From: Malassezia japonica
Lineage: Eukaryota > Basidiomycota > Malasseziomycetes > Malasseziales > Malasseziaceae
Direction: 5' to 3'
Assembly (NCBI RefSeq): GCF_029542785.1
Contig: NC_083374.1
Location: forward strand, 496,001-560,000
Length of the DNA: 64,000 bases
The translations under genes and the position numbers were made by a program. Shown here one piece after another: positions 42,513 to 53,153 of the stretch; position 1 is the first letter of the stretch, and each line of letters opens with the position of its first letter. Under the pieces are notes generated by a model. It had not been told where the DNA came from. It searched no databases and saw only the letters and a program-made list of their open reading frames with translations.

Positions 42513-45345
42513 ATGAGCGGTGCGGTGAGCGCGGCGGGCGTCCAGGACGTGCTCGGGGCGCTGCAGAAGCTGTATAGCGACCCAGATCCCCAGGCAAAGA
42601 GTGCCGCAAACGAGGCGTTGCAGCACTTCCAAAAGACGCAAGAGGCATGGAACACGGCCAACACACTTCTTCTTGCGCAGGAGCTGCCGCTCGAGTCGCG
42701 GCTCTTTGCCGCGCAGACCTTTCGGTCGAAGACGACGTTTGACTTGGAGCAGCTGCCGATCGAGGCGCAGCTCGCACTGAAGGATACGCTGCTCGACGCG
42801 CTCGTCCTTTATGCCCAGGGGCCGCGTGTCGTGCAGACGCAACTGTGCCTCGCATTGGCCGGCCTCGCGCTCCAGATCCCAGAGAGCCATTGGGGTAGCG
42901 TGGTGCCGGGCATGATTGAGCGGTTCGGAGGGTCGCCGGACACGGTCGGTGTCCTCCTCGAGTTCCTCTCGGTGCTGCCGGAAGAGGTCTCGACCAACCA
43001 CCGCATCCCGCTGAGCAACGCGGCGTACCACGAGCGTGTGCCGCAGCTGCTCACGCAGCAGTCTGCCACGGTGCTGGAGGTGCTCTCGATGTACATCCAG
43101 GCACCGGGCGTCACACCGGCCATCCAGGAAACCATCTTTCACTGCCTTCGCAGCTGGCTCAAGGCAGGCGAAGTGTCCGCGACGCAGATGGCCAGCACGC
43201 CGCTGCTGCAGTTTGCGTTTGATGCACTGCAGTCCGATGCACTGTTTGACGTGGCGGTCGATGTGCTCTGCGACCTGATCCACGAGACACAGGAGATCGA
43301 CGACAACCGCGACGTGATCGAAACGCTCCTGCCGCGCATCGAGGCGCTGCGGCCGGCGCTGATGCAGGCCGGCGAAGACGAGGACCGCGTACGTGGGCTG
43401 TGCCGCATCTTTGTGCAGGCTGGCGAGACCTACCACACGCTCTTTCTGCAGCACGCCAGTGCGCTGCTGCCGATCGTCCAGGCGGCGCTCGAGTGTGCGT
43501 CGTACCATGATCTGGACATTGTCCAGATCACCTTTCGGTTCTGGTACCTGCTCGCGACGCATGTGCACAAGGCGATTGACGCGGGCGATCCGGCCGCAGC
43601 GCCGTTCCGCCAGACGTACGAGCAGCTGTTTGCCATCATCATCCGTCACCTCCGCTTCCCGGACGAGGAGCTTAGTGGCCAGGAGCGCGACGATTTCCGC
43701 TCCTTCCGCCACTACATGGGCGATACGCTGAAGGACTGCTGCTATGTACTTGGTGCTGAGGCGTGCCTCGAACGCTCGCTGCAGATGATCGAGTCGGCGC
43801 TCGCCGAAGAGTCGCCGTCGCTGCGCTGGCAGGATATCGAGGCGCCGCTCTTCTCCATGCGCTCGATGGGCGCGCAGGTCGACCTTCGCGAAGACAAGGT
43901 GATCCCGCGCGTGTTTGCCATTGTTCCCCAACTCCCCCCGCATCCCCGCCTGCGGTACGCCGGTCTTTTGGTACTCTCGCGCTACACAGAGTGGGTCGAG
44001 CAGCACCCCGAGCGCATCCCCGAGGTGCTCACCTTTATCACGACCGGCTTCGACCCGACCAACAAGGAGATTTCGGCAGCCGCGGCGCAAGCGATGAACT
44101 TTTTGTGCCAGGATTGCTGCGAACACCTTGCGCCCTATCTCCCGCAGCTCTGCGAGTTCTTCAAGAGCGTGCAGGAGCAGCTGAGCGTCGATGACTCGCT
44201 CGCCGTCGCCGAGGCGATCGCGCACGTCATTGCGAGCATGCCGCCGCAGCAGGCGACCGAGTCGCTCTTGCGCTTTACGCAGCCGCTCCTCGAGAACGTG
44301 CACCAGGTCACGCTCCTGCCGTCGGCAGGCAAGCCGGAGCTGATGCGCGCGGCCGACCGCATGGAGCAGCTCGCGCGCATCCTCCAAGTGATCGGGGTCT
44401 CGTTCGCCAGCGCGCTGCCCGAGTCGTGCGCCGCAACGTGCTCAGAGGCGTACGCGATCCTCGATCGGCTCCTGCAGCAGCACGGCGACGCGTACTTTAT
44501 CTCGGAGCGCACCTCGTCGCTGGTGCGCCGCGCGCTCCTCTTCTTTGGTGCGCGCGCCGAGCCGACGCTCCCGGCGCTGCTCGAGCGCTTTGCGGGCTGC
44601 TTTGAAAGCACGGGCTACTCGGGCTACGTGTGGATCGTCGGCAAGTCCATCGACCAGTTTGGGCACCAGGCGACCCCGCCGCTGCTCGGCCTGCTCGCGC
44701 AGGCCTTTGAGCGCGTCTCGAGCAAGGTGATCCAGCTGCTGCAGACGCAGCCGCCCGACCAGCTCGGCGACGTGCTCGACGACTACCTGCACACGTGCCT
44801 CGTCGCGGTGCAGACCGCGCCGAGCGTGCTGATCGCCTCGCCCGTCTTTCCGCACGCGGTGCAGACGGCAGTCGTCGCACTGCACGCGGTGGCGCCGGCC
44901 GTGCACGGCATCGCGTCGGATGTGCTTCGCGCGCTGTTTGAGTTCCCCGCGTCGCAGGTCGGGGCCGCGTACGCCGCGCCGATTGCCCAGGTCGCTTCCG
45001 ACCAGGGCTTTGCGGTGTGCCAGGCGATGCTCCAAGGCCTCGTGACGCACTTCCCCCCGGAAAACATGCCGGTGGTTGTCGCGACGGTGCGTGCACTGCA
45101 GCCGCTGTGCCCCGAGCAGCTCGTGCCGTGGCTCGCGGCGGCGGCCGAGCAGCTCCCGACGAGCGCCATATCGAAAGAGGACGCACAGCGCTTCCTTGCG
45201 AGCCTGCCCAGCGCCGCGCAGTCGCCCGAGCAGCTCAAGCCGAGCCTCGTGATCCTGTACGGCGCCTCGCGCAAGTCGCGCGAGCGAGGTACGTCGATCT
45301 ACTAACCCAGCGCGGCTCGATAAGGAGACGATAGGCGATACGTAG
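42513..45345 (+). CDS. MTR10: Karyopherin Mtr10 / transportin-SR
   Basis: Importin-beta-like nuclear import receptor for SR-type RNA-binding proteins (Npl3). Exons 42513-45288 and 45311-45345 give 936 residues. The N-terminus (LGALQKLYSDPDPQAKSAAN, then WNTANTLLLAQ) is the Mtr10/TNPO3 start, and HEAT repeats fill the rest. A terminal 22-nt intron (GTACGT donor, CTAAC branch, CCAG end) adds the tail ARLDKETIGDT in place of the read-through tail GTSIY. The spliced tail (SRERARLDKETIGDT) is the more credible one. Its TAG abuts the VPS4 stop exactly. The promoter carries the shared GCTGAGTCAGCA element. Confidence 0.9.
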
Positions 45346-46713
45346 CTATTCGACACCGGACTCCTGCGTAAACTCGATGTGCTTCGCAATGTCGGCCTGC
45401 GTCACGGACGGGCGCACGGCGTGGATGGCTTTCAGGAAGTCGTTCAGGACCAGGCGCGGCTCGAGGAGCTCGTCGGACCCGACGTCGGCCCAGGACATTT
45501 CGAGCGCGTCGGCGTCGCCGGGAGAGCACGGCGTAAACATCGTCTTTTCCTCGCCGTCCTTGTCGACGCGCACCTGCTTAAAGTGCGTCGCATTCATCAC
45601 GCGGCGCACGGGCTGCATGAGCGCTTCGCGGACGAGCACGGCAACGTCCGAGCCAGAGTAGCCCTCGGTCTGCTCGGCGAGGTTGCGGTAGTCTTTAGGC
45701 GTGAGCGAGCACGGCGTCGCGCCAATGTTCAGCTCAAACATGCGCCGCCGCGCGTCGAGGTCGGGCAGGGGGATATAGACACGCTTTTCAAAGCGGCGCT
45801 TGATCGCCACGTCGAGCGCCCAGGGAATGTTGGTCGCGCCGAGAACGAGCACGTCGGACTGGTCGTCATTTCCGACGCCGTTCATCTGCACCAGAAACTC
45901 GGTCTTGATGCGCCGCGACGCTTCGCTCTCGCCTTCGGACCGTGTGCCGCAGAGCGAGTCGACCTCGTCGATGAAAATGATCGATGGGCGCGCCTCGCGT
46001 GCCATTGCAAAGAGCTGCTTGACCAGCCGCTCGCTCTCGCCCATCCACTTGGAGACCAGGTCGGAGCTCGAGACGGAGAAAAAGGTCGAGTTGGACTGCG
46101 TCGCAATCGCCTTGGCAAGGTACGACTTGCCGGTACCGGGGGGGCCATATAGCAGGATGCCGCTCCACGGCTTGCGCTTGCCGGTAAAGAGCTGGGGGAA
46201 CTTGATGGGGAGGATCACGGCCTCTTTGAGCGCGTCTTTTGCCGTCGCAAGACCCGCAACGTCATCCCAGCTGACATTAGGGCGCTCCGATAGAATTACA
46301 CTAGACAGACCCGAGCGGAGCTTCTTCGTCTCGGCGTCGACGCCGTCCTCGCCTTCGTCGGCCGCCTTCGTCGCGCCACTCCCGCCTTTGCTCGGCGCCG
46401 CGGTCTCGGCGTTCTGCACCTTGGCGAGGTGCTCTTTGAGCTTCTCAGCACGATCCAGGTACTCGACAAACTTGGCTCGGATGAGTCCTTTGAGCTTTTC
46501 ATTCTTCTCGTCTGCGTTAGCGAGGCAACGCACACTTCATCGCCATCATGAAGTAGTCGAGACTGTTTTGGTACTGCACGTACGCCTCCTGGTAGTTATG
46601 TTTTACATCTTCGTCGATCGCGCGCTGCACGATATCAATCGCACGCTGCGTTAGCTGCGTTACCTACGTCCAAAAAGTCGGTCTGGCCCCTGGGTTAGTC
46701 GCGCTACGCACAT
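45346..46713 (-). CDS. VPS4: AAA ATPase Vps4, start codon split by an intron, 4 exons
   Basis: ATPase that disassembles ESCRT-III at endosomes. Coding exons (minus) 46713-46712 (AT only), 46689-46668, 46645-46534, 46511-45346 give 433 residues, the family norm. All three introns are 22 nt. Splicing yields [19 protein letters not shown], then [19 protein letters not shown], a complete MIT domain. The AAA domain has Walker A GPPGTGKS, Walker [11 protein letters not shown] and the C-terminal Vps4 helix. The initiator ATG exists only after the first intron joins AT to G. Unspliced, the genomic ATG at that site leads to a stop within ~20 codons. Divergent to phospholipase D. Confidence 0.9.
46690..46711 (-). 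other. VPS4 intron 1, interrupting the start codon
   Basis: 22 nt with a GTGCGT donor, CTAAC branch and CCAG end. AT precedes it and GGGCCAGACC follows, so the ATG forms on splicing. Confidence 0.7.
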
Positions 46714-46797
46714 CCTCCCACGCCCACGCACAGAGCGGCGAAAGTGGAGTGTTCCCGCATCGGCGCATCGGGCGAAGCGGCTCAAGTCTTGGCGGGG

Positions 46798-49700
46798 ATG
46801 AGCGACGTGCGCCAGGAGACTGAAGGGGACGCCGCGCCGGCAGCCGACGCACGGCGTTTCCGGCTTCCGCGCTGGAATGCCGAAGAGAACACGGGCGAAA
46901 GCGCAAACCCCGATCGCAACACGTCGAATACGCAGGGCCAGGCGGCGCGCGCACGCGTCAAGCTCCAGAGCCTGATGCGCTTGCGCAACGCCGGGAAGGA
47001 GCCCGAGGCGACGGCCGCGCCGCTGTCGGTCATGGGAGAGATGCAGCTGGGTCTCCTTCCTGTTGCAATGCTTAAGCTGCACATGGACCGCGACGAGCGC
47101 AAGAATCCACGCATTCCGGTACTCTTGCAGCAGATCAGGGCCAAGATCACCGACACGATCCACCCGCCCCACTCGGGCCATACGCTGTACAGGATTGAGC
47201 TGGACTACTGTGCAGGGCTCATGCAGTGGGTCATCTACCGCGAGGCGCGCGATTTTGTGTCGCTCCATACCTATTTCCGGACGCAGTCCGTCAAGGGCAC
47301 CCTCGGCAGGACGGCGACGTTCAGGGGAGGCAGCGACAATGACGCAGGCCTCCCCTCCTTTCCCAAGTCGGTCTTTTCGGGGATGCTGCCCCTGCAGCGT
47401 GGGCTGCGGCAAGATGGCGAAAGCAACGAGCGCGGCGCGGCCAGCGAGCGCGAGACGCGCGAAACGCTCGAGGCCTACCTGGCACGGCTCATGCAGAGCG
47501 TGCAGTTCAAGCCACAGGTGAACCGCCTGTGCCGTTTCCTGGAACTGAGCACAATGGCCGTGCAGATGGCCAACATGCAAGGCGAGCTCGGCAAGCAGGG
47601 CTACCTGCAGATCAAGTCGAAGAGCTCACGCAAGGAATCGCTGAGCCTCAAGCGCCTCGGCGAGCAGTACCGCGTGCCCAAATGGTTTATTGTGCGCGAG
47701 AGCTACATTGTGATCGTCGAGCACCAGCACAGCATGCAGGTCCACGACGTGTTCATCATGGACCAAGAGTTCCAGGTGACGCAAGGGCGCCACTTTCACC
47801 GCCACGTCCTCGAGTACGGGCCCTCGGACGAGAAGCAGGGGCCGCCGCAGGGCGGCGACGAAACGCCGGAACGCACGGGTGCGACGGTGCATCACTACGT
47901 CAAGCGCCACACCTTCCAGCTGCGCAATGCCGAGCGCAAGCTCAAGCTTGTCGCACAGAGTGAGCGCGAGATGGAGCAGTTTATCATGTCCATCAAGTGG
48001 GCCGCAGGGCGCAACCAGTTTGGGCAGCCGAACCGCTTCGGCAGCTTTGCACCGATCCGCCGCAAGGTCTGCGCACAGTGGCTCGTCGACGGGCGCGACT
48101 ACTTTTGGGAAGTATCGGAAGCCATCAGTAATGCGCGCGAGCGTATCTATATTCACGACTGGTGGCTCTCGCCGGAAGTCTACCTGCGCCGCCCGGGCAC
48201 GAAAGAATGGCGCCTCGACCGCCTGCTGCAGCGCAAGGCAGAAGAGGGTGTGCATATCTATGTCATCCTCTACAACGAGGTCTCGAACCAATTCACACCC
48301 ACCGACTCGAGCTACTCCAAGCAGCGGCTCATGGCGCTCCACCCCAACATCTTTGTCCAGCGCTCCCCGTCGCACTTCCAGACCGGTACGCTGTACTGGG
48401 CGCACCACGAGAAGCTGTGCGTCGTAGACGAGATGGTCGCGTTCATGGGCGGATTCGACCTGTGCTTTGGACGCTGGGACACGTCGTCACACGCACTGAT
48501 CGACGACCCGGTTGTCGACACAACGTTGGACCCTACCTTTATTGGGCCGGTGCACGACGAGCACGAGGCACAAGTGTGGCCTGGCCAGGACTATGCCAAC
48601 GAGCGCGTCGCGGAATGGCACACGCTGCACAAGCCGGACCTCGATATCATCCCGCGCGACCGCACGCCGCGCATGCCGTGGCACGACGTCGGGGTCCAAA
48701 TGTTTGGGCAACCCGCGCGCGATCTCTGCCGCCACTTTTGCCAGCGCTGGAATATGCTGCTGCGCATCAAGAAGCACACCCGCAAGATGCCGTTCCTTAT
48801 GCCGCCGCCCGATTTTACCCCCGCGGAAATTGAGCGGTACGGCGTCCAAGGGACGTGCGAGGTGCAGATCTGCCGCTCGGCGGGGCCGTGGAGCCTCAAC
48901 ACGCCCAAGACAGTGGAGCACTCGATCCAGAATGCGTACCTCAAGACGATTCAGATGAGCGAGCACTTTATCTACATCGAGAACCAGTTCTTTGTCACGT
49001 CCACGGCGATGGACGGCGTCCAGATCGAGAATAAAATTGGTCTCGCATTGGTCGAGCGCATCGTCCGCGCACACCGCGAAGGCACGCCGTGGCGGGCGAT
49101 GATTGTCATTCCGCTCACGCCAGGCTTCCCGATGGAGTACGACCACCCCGAGAGTGGGTCGGTGCGTATCATCCAAATGCTGCAGTACCTCTCGATTTCG
49201 CGTGGGCCCAACAGCATCTTTAGTCGCTTGCTGCGTGCCGGCGTCGATCCGCACGACTATATCCACTTTTTCTCGCTGCGTGGTTGGGGCCAGCTGCGCA
49301 ACGGCCAGTTGTGCACCGAGCAGGTGTACATCCACGGCAAGATGATGATTGCGGACGACCGCACCGTGATCATGGGCAGCGCCAACATCAACGAGCGCAG
49401 CCAGCGCGGCGATCGCGACTCGGAGCTGGCGTGCGTCGTGCGCGACGAGGACATGATCGACTCGACGATGGCTGGCGAGCCTTACAAGGTCGGCCGGTTT
49501 GCCCACACGCTGCGTGTGCGCATGATGCGCGAGCACGTCGGCGTGGATGTCGACCATGCCGAGTTGAATGCGCTGCAGCGCGACGAAGGACCCCCGCGGA
49601 CACCACGCGTGTTCGCCGCCGACGAGCAGGCGCCGAGTGCGCGGTCACGGCGAGGCGCACGGGGCGCGTTCCAGCCGCCGTTCCCTGCGCCCGAGATCCC

Positions 49701-50115
49701 CCAGGATGCTTTTGAAGACCCCCTTTCGCACGAATTTTACAACAATATATGGCTCGCGGCAGCCGATTACAACACGGCCGTTTTCCGGCGCATTTTCCAA
49801 TGCATGCCCGACGACGAGATCAAGACGTGGGCGGCGTACAAGCACGCGACCGCATGGAGCTCGCGCCTCGTGCGCTCGCAGTGGCAGCGCCCCCGCAACG
49901 GCGAGTCGGTCGACGAGGCGCAGTGGGCGGGCGCCTCCGAGGGCCCCGACAGCGATGCCTTTACTGCGCGCGAGGTGGACCAAATGATTGCGTTGCTGCA
50001 CACGTGCTGTGGCCATCTCGTGCATCATTCATTGCAGTTCCTGGAGCAGGAGGCTGCTGCGAGCAACTTCCTTTTCCCTATGGACCAGATCAACCCGCTC
50101 GTGGTCTTTGACTAA
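46798..50115 (+). CDS. SPO14: Phospholipase D (PX-PH-PLD type, Spo14/PLD1)
   Basis: Hydrolyses phosphatidylcholine to phosphatidic acid and choline at membranes. 1,105 residues from ATG 46798 (MSDVRQET). PX-like region at ~100-270 (YRIELDYCAGLMQWVIYREA), PH-like region at ~290-410, then two HKD motifs: HHEKLCVVDE (nt ~48403) and IHGKMMIADD (nt ~49330), followed by GSANINERSQRGDRDSEL. The C-terminal helical end is intact and no intron was found. It is divergent to VPS4 (84 bp between starts) and convergent with CIT1 (44 bp). An upstream in-frame GTG is not favoured. Confidence 0.93.
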   Translation: MSDVRQETEGDAAPAADARRFRLPRWNAEENTGESANPDRNTSNTQGQAARARVKLQSLMRLRNAGKEPEATAAPLSVMGEMQLGLLPVAMLKLHMDRDERKNPRIPVLLQQIRAKITDTIHPPHSGHTLYRIELDYCAGLMQWVIYREARDFVSLHTYFRTQSVKGTLGRTATFRGGSDNDAGLPSFPKSVFSGMLPLQRGLRQDGESNERGAASERETRETLEAYLARLMQSVQFKPQVNRLCRFLELSTMAVQMANMQGELGKQGYLQIKSKSSRKESLSLKRLGEQYRVPKWFIVRESYIVIVEHQHSMQVHDVFIMDQEFQVTQGRHFHRHVLEYGPSDEKQGPPQGGDETPERTGATVHHYVKRHTFQLRNAERKLKLVAQSEREMEQFIMSIKWAAGRNQFGQPNRFGSFAPIRRKVCAQWLVDGRDYFWEVSEAISNARERIYIHDWWLSPEVYLRRPGTKEWRLDRLLQRKAEEGVHIYVILYNEVSNQFTPTDSSYSKQRLMALHPNIFVQRSPSHFQTGTLYWAHHEKLCVVDEMVAFMGGFDLCFGRWDTSSHALIDDPVVDTTLDPTFIGPVHDEHEAQVWPGQDYANERVAEWHTLHKPDLDIIPRDRTPRMPWHDVGVQMFGQPARDLCRHFCQRWNMLLRIKKHTRKMPFLMPPPDFTPAEIERYGVQGTCEVQICRSAGPWSLNTPKTVEHSIQNAYLKTIQMSEHFIYIENQFFVTSTAMDGVQIENKIGLALVERIVRAHREGTPWRAMIVIPLTPGFPMEYDHPESGSVRIIQMLQYLSISRGPNSIFSRLLRAGVDPHDYIHFFSLRGWGQLRNGQLCTEQVYIHGKMMIADDRTVIMGSANINERSQRGDRDSELACVVRDEDMIDSTMAGEPYKVGRFAHTLRVRMMREHVGVDVDHAELNALQRDEGPPRTPRVFAADEQAPSARSRRGARGAFQPPFPAPEIPQDAFEDPLSHEFYNNIWLAAADYNTAVFRRIFQCMPDDEIKTWAAYKHATAWSSRLVRSQWQRPRNGESVDEAQWAGASEGPDSDAFTAREVDQMIALLHTCCGHLVHHSLQFLEQEAAASNFLFPMDQINPLVVFD

Positions 50116-50159
50116 TTAGAAAAGTAGTCGATATTGAAGCTACCAAAACAGTTCGCTGT

Positions 50160-51581
50160 TTACTTCTGGATGAAAGCCTTGAGGGCCTCCATCGACATCG
50201 ACTTGGGGCGCTCGATCGGGAGACCGAGGATGCGATCGAACACGAGCTGGGGCAGGGCACCAATGGCACGCGAGATACCGAAGATCACGGTGTAGTACTT
50301 GAACTGGTCGAGACCGTACGAGTACAGCACGCAACCCGAAGCGGCGTCGACGTTAGGGAAGGGGTTCTTGGTCTTGCCGTGCTCCTTCAGGACAGGGGGA
50401 GCGAGCTGCGACAGGCGCTGGACGAGCTGCACAATGGGGTCGTCGTTGAGCTCAGGGCGAGTCTCGCAGAACTTCGACAGCGCAGTGAAGCGAGGGTCGG
50501 GCTGACGGAGGACGGCGTGGCCATAACCGGGGACGACACGGCCGCTCTTGAGGGTCGACCAGAGGTAGTCCTGGATCTCCTTGTCCGAGGGGTTGTTGCC
50601 AACGGCCTTCTGGAGCTCAAGCGACCAGCCGAGCACCTCCTGGTTGGCGAGACCGTGGAGGGGACCAGCGAGACCGTTGAGGGCAGCCGAGTACGACAGG
50701 TAGGGGTCCGACAGGGCCGAGCCGACCAGGTGGGCGGTGTGGGCCGAGACGTTACCACCCTCGTGGTCACCGTGGATGGCAATGTAGAGACGGAGGTAGT
50801 CAATGAGACCCTCCGAGTCACCAAAGCCGATCTGGTGCGAGTAGTTCTCGATCAGGTCCTTCGAGGGGTCGATGGTCTGCTGACCGTCACCCTTGCCGAA
50901 GACGTTGAAGTAGATGCGGGAGGCAATAGCGGGGAGCTTGGCGATCAGGTCAAGCGAGTCCTCCAGGGTAGGCTGCCAGTACTCGGTCTTCTTGACACCG
51001 CGCGAGTAGGCATCAGCGAACTTCGAGTCGTGGTTAAGGGCAGCGGTGGCAGCCGAGAACTGAGTCATGGGGTGCAGCGTCTTGGGGAAGCTGTCGATGA
51101 TCTTCTCCAGGTAAGTGGGGAGCTTGCCGCGGGCAGCGAGGTCCTCCGAGAGGGTCTTGACCTCCTCCTTGGTGGGGACCTTGCCGGTAAGCAGAAGCCA
51201 GAGCATCGACTCGGGCAGCATCTCCTTACCCTTGTGGCCGATGTCAGCGGCGGTGGGGAGCTCCTTCTGGCACTGGGGAATGCTCTTGCCGTGGAAGGTG
51301 ATGCCGCTCTCCGAGTCGAGCACCGAGCCCTCCCAGAGCATGCACTTCAGGCCACGCATACCACCGATCAGGTGGCTCACCTGAACATCACCAAGCTTCG
51401 TGTCAGAGTACTTGGACTTGATCTCGGCGAGCTGCTCACGCTTCTCGGGGACGATCTCCTCAACAGCCTGGCTGAGGGTCTTGGACGAGGCGAAACGCAC
51501 CGTCGAAGCCGAGGCGGCAGCGAACTGGCGCGGCGCCGCAGCGGAACGGAGGGCAGCGCGGGGGATAGACAGAGAAAGCAT
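50160..51581 (-). CDS. CIT1: Citrate synthase, mitochondrial
   Basis: Condenses acetyl-CoA and oxaloacetate at TCA-cycle entry. 473 residues. A Ser/Ala/Arg-rich mitochondrial presequence covers about residues 1-32 (SIPRAALRSAAAPRQFAAAS). Catalytic landmarks: GPLHGLANQ (His), GYGHAVLRQPDPRF (His/Arg) and NPFPNVDAASG (Asp). No C-terminal peroxisomal SKL; it ends FIQK. No intron. Codon use is strongly optimised, unlike the flanking genes. The promoter has TTATATAC at 51624-51630 and CCAAT at 51651. Divergent to HEM4. Confidence 0.97.
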   Translation of the reverse strand: MLSLSIPRAALRSAAAPRQFAAASASTVRFASSKTLSQAVEEIVPEKREQLAEIKSKYSDTKLGDVQVSHLIGGMRGLKCMLWEGSVLDSESGITFHGKSIPQCQKELPTAADIGHKGKEMLPESMLWLLLTGKVPTKEEVKTLSEDLAARGKLPTYLEKIIDSFPKTLHPMTQFSAATAALNHDSKFADAYSRGVKKTEYWQPTLEDSLDLIAKLPAIASRIYFNVFGKGDGQQTIDPSKDLIENYSHQIGFGDSEGLIDYLRLYIAIHGDHEGGNVSAHTAHLVGSALSDPYLSYSAALNGLAGPLHGLANQEVLGWSLELQKAVGNNPSDKEIQDYLWSTLKSGRVVPGYGHAVLRQPDPRFTALSKFCETRPELNDDPIVQLVQRLSQLAPPVLKEHGKTKNPFPNVDAASGCVLYSYGLDQFKYYTVIFGISRAIGALPQLVFDRILGLPIERPKSMSMEALKAFIQK

Positions 51582-51623
51582 TGCGATGGTTCGGGGGAGC
51601 TAAGGCCTTGAAGATTGAGCGAG

Positions 51624-51630
51624 TATATAA
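51624..51630 (-). promoter_or_regulatory. TATA box of CIT1
   Basis: TATATAA on the plus strand (TTATATA on minus), 43 bp upstream of the CIT1 ATG. Confidence 0.5.
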
Positions 51631-51650
51631 GTAGATCAAATCTATCGCAG

Positions 51651-51655
51651 CCAAT
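51651..51655 (+). promoter_or_regulatory. CCAAT box between CIT1 and HEM4
   Basis: CCAAT in AGCCAATCACC, about 70 bp from the CIT1 ATG. HAP-type control is inferred. Confidence 0.45.
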
Positions 51656-51780
51656 CACCGGTCGACTCGGGTGTACGGCATCCGGGTGCCAGCACAGACC
51701 GGTACCGTGCGTCCCCGCCGTCGGCCGGAAACCGGCGGACATCGCGAAAAGTGGAGGTCGTGCAGCTGCCCCGCAGACAT

Positions 51781-51786
51781 CACGTG
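51781..51786. promoter_or_regulatory. CACGTG E-box (ATCACGTGG) between CIT1 and HEM4
   Basis: RTCACGTG-type site 54 bp upstream of the HEM4 ATG, matching the HEM14-QCR7 promoter. Confidence 0.45.
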
Positions 51787-51839
51787 GCTGTCCACCGCGA
51801 TCGTCGAGGACGCACAAGCACGGACCCGCTGCCCCACAA

Positions 51840-53147
51840 ATGCGCAGCACGGCAGAGGATGCGCTGCCGTTGAGCGTGTTGTTATTGCGCGAGCCTGTCA
51901 GTGTGTTGCAGGGCACAGATGCGTACCATGATGCGTTTGGGTCTTTTTGTCTGCCGTCGTTCGCGCTTTCCGCTTTGGAATCGGGCACCTCGACGCCGCG
52001 CACGCCCTACCAACCCATTCAGACGCCCGAGGGCGGGGATGGAAAACTGTTCTTGCCTTCGAGCCCAGTGATGGAACGGTCGTTTGTGCCTAGCTACCAC
52101 TCCTTCCAAAATAATTCCTACTTGATGACGCACCACTCCGCACCAGAATCGGATCACGACGATGCCAAAGACCGTGAGTATTGCATTGTCAGCTTTCCGA
52201 TCCTCTCGCACTCGCTCCAAAACATCAAGGAACTGTCGGATCGTATTCTAGGGGCCGTCGATGGTAAATACAAGTACGACGGCGTGGTGATTACGAGCAA
52301 ACGGGCTGTCCAGGCATGGGTCGAAGCGTGCAAAACCGTCGCAGGGATAATGCAGAAGCGCCCTGTACTCGACCCACCGTGTGAGCGGATCTGGGCCGAG
52401 GTACCTTTTTACGTCGTGGGGCCGGCAACGGCCAAGAGTCTCTCGTCTTCGCCCCTCGCCCCGATGCTACAGCCGAGCGAAATTGTAGGCGCGACAGATA
52501 CGGGCACGGGCGAGGCGCTGGCACGCATCATGGCGCAGCGGTTTGCAGAGAAGCCAACGCAAACGCAGCGTCTCTTGTACCTCGTGGGAAACAGACATTC
52601 GCTCACGCTGCAAGAGACGCTCACCGAGCTCAAGGCCCCGGTCGAGCTGGACGAACTCTGTGTGTACTCCACCGAAAAAGATGCCAAGTTTGAGTCGCAC
52701 TGCCGGATGCTTGCGCAAGAGCTTCCCCGCCAGATTCCCACACCCGGCACGCGCAGCCCGGTGACTTTAAAGCACCGGGGACTCGCCTTGACCGGCTTGG
52801 ATACCGACGACCCCGCACGGGTGGCCAAGCTCTTGGAAAAAAAGACGGAGTCGCTGGGCGAGCCGGTGAATTTGCTGAGCCCGACCGGGCAAGCGCCCAG
52901 CTGGATCGTCTTCTTTTCGCCGTCGGGCGGCGATCATGCCTTGCCCGAGCTGCGTACGCGCGGCTGGGTGCCGCAGCCCGACGAGGGAGCGAGTAGTGGC
53001 AAGCCGATGCCCAAAATCGCATGCATCGGCCCTACGACCTCGGAGTGGGTGCGCGAGCGACTCGGGTGTGCGCCAGACGCTGTTGCACAGCGCCCGACGC
53101 CTGCCTCCTTGCGAGAGGCCATTGTATGTGCAGAATATGGTGTGTAG
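51840..53147 (+). CDS. HEM4: Uroporphyrinogen-III synthase
   Basis: Cytosolic heme-pathway enzyme that cyclises hydroxymethylbilane. 435 residues from ATG 51840 (MRSTAEDALPLSVLLLRE). Family blocks: KYDGVVITSKRAVQAWVEA, PFYVVGPATAKSL, RLLYLVGNRHSLTL, ELCVYSTEKD, PSWIVFFSPSGG and KIACIGPTTSEWVRERLG. It is longer than the ~260-residue bacterial enzyme because of inserts at ~30-120 and ~250-300. The frame is open 75 codons upstream into the CIT1 promoter, but that translation is not conserved-looking. No intron. Ends 6 bp from the convergent PQ-loop gene. Confidence 0.88.
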   Translation: MRSTAEDALPLSVLLLREPVSVLQGTDAYHDAFGSFCLPSFALSALESGTSTPRTPYQPIQTPEGGDGKLFLPSSPVMERSFVPSYHSFQNNSYLMTHHSAPESDHDDAKDREYCIVSFPILSHSLQNIKELSDRILGAVDGKYKYDGVVITSKRAVQAWVEACKTVAGIMQKRPVLDPPCERIWAEVPFYVVGPATAKSLSSSPLAPMLQPSEIVGATDTGTGEALARIMAQRFAEKPTQTQRLLYLVGNRHSLTLQETLTELKAPVELDELCVYSTEKDAKFESHCRMLAQELPRQIPTPGTRSPVTLKHRGLALTGLDTDDPARVAKLLEKKTESLGEPVNLLSPTGQAPSWIVFFSPSGGDHALPELRTRGWVPQPDEGASSGKPMPKIACIGPTTSEWVRERLGCAPDAVAQRPTPASLREAIVCAEYGV

Positions 53148-53153
53148 AATAAA

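Noticed and set aside
42345..44387. 680-codon minus-strand open frame
   Set aside because: Antisense shadow of MTR10, which has clear HEAT-repeat homology on the plus strand.
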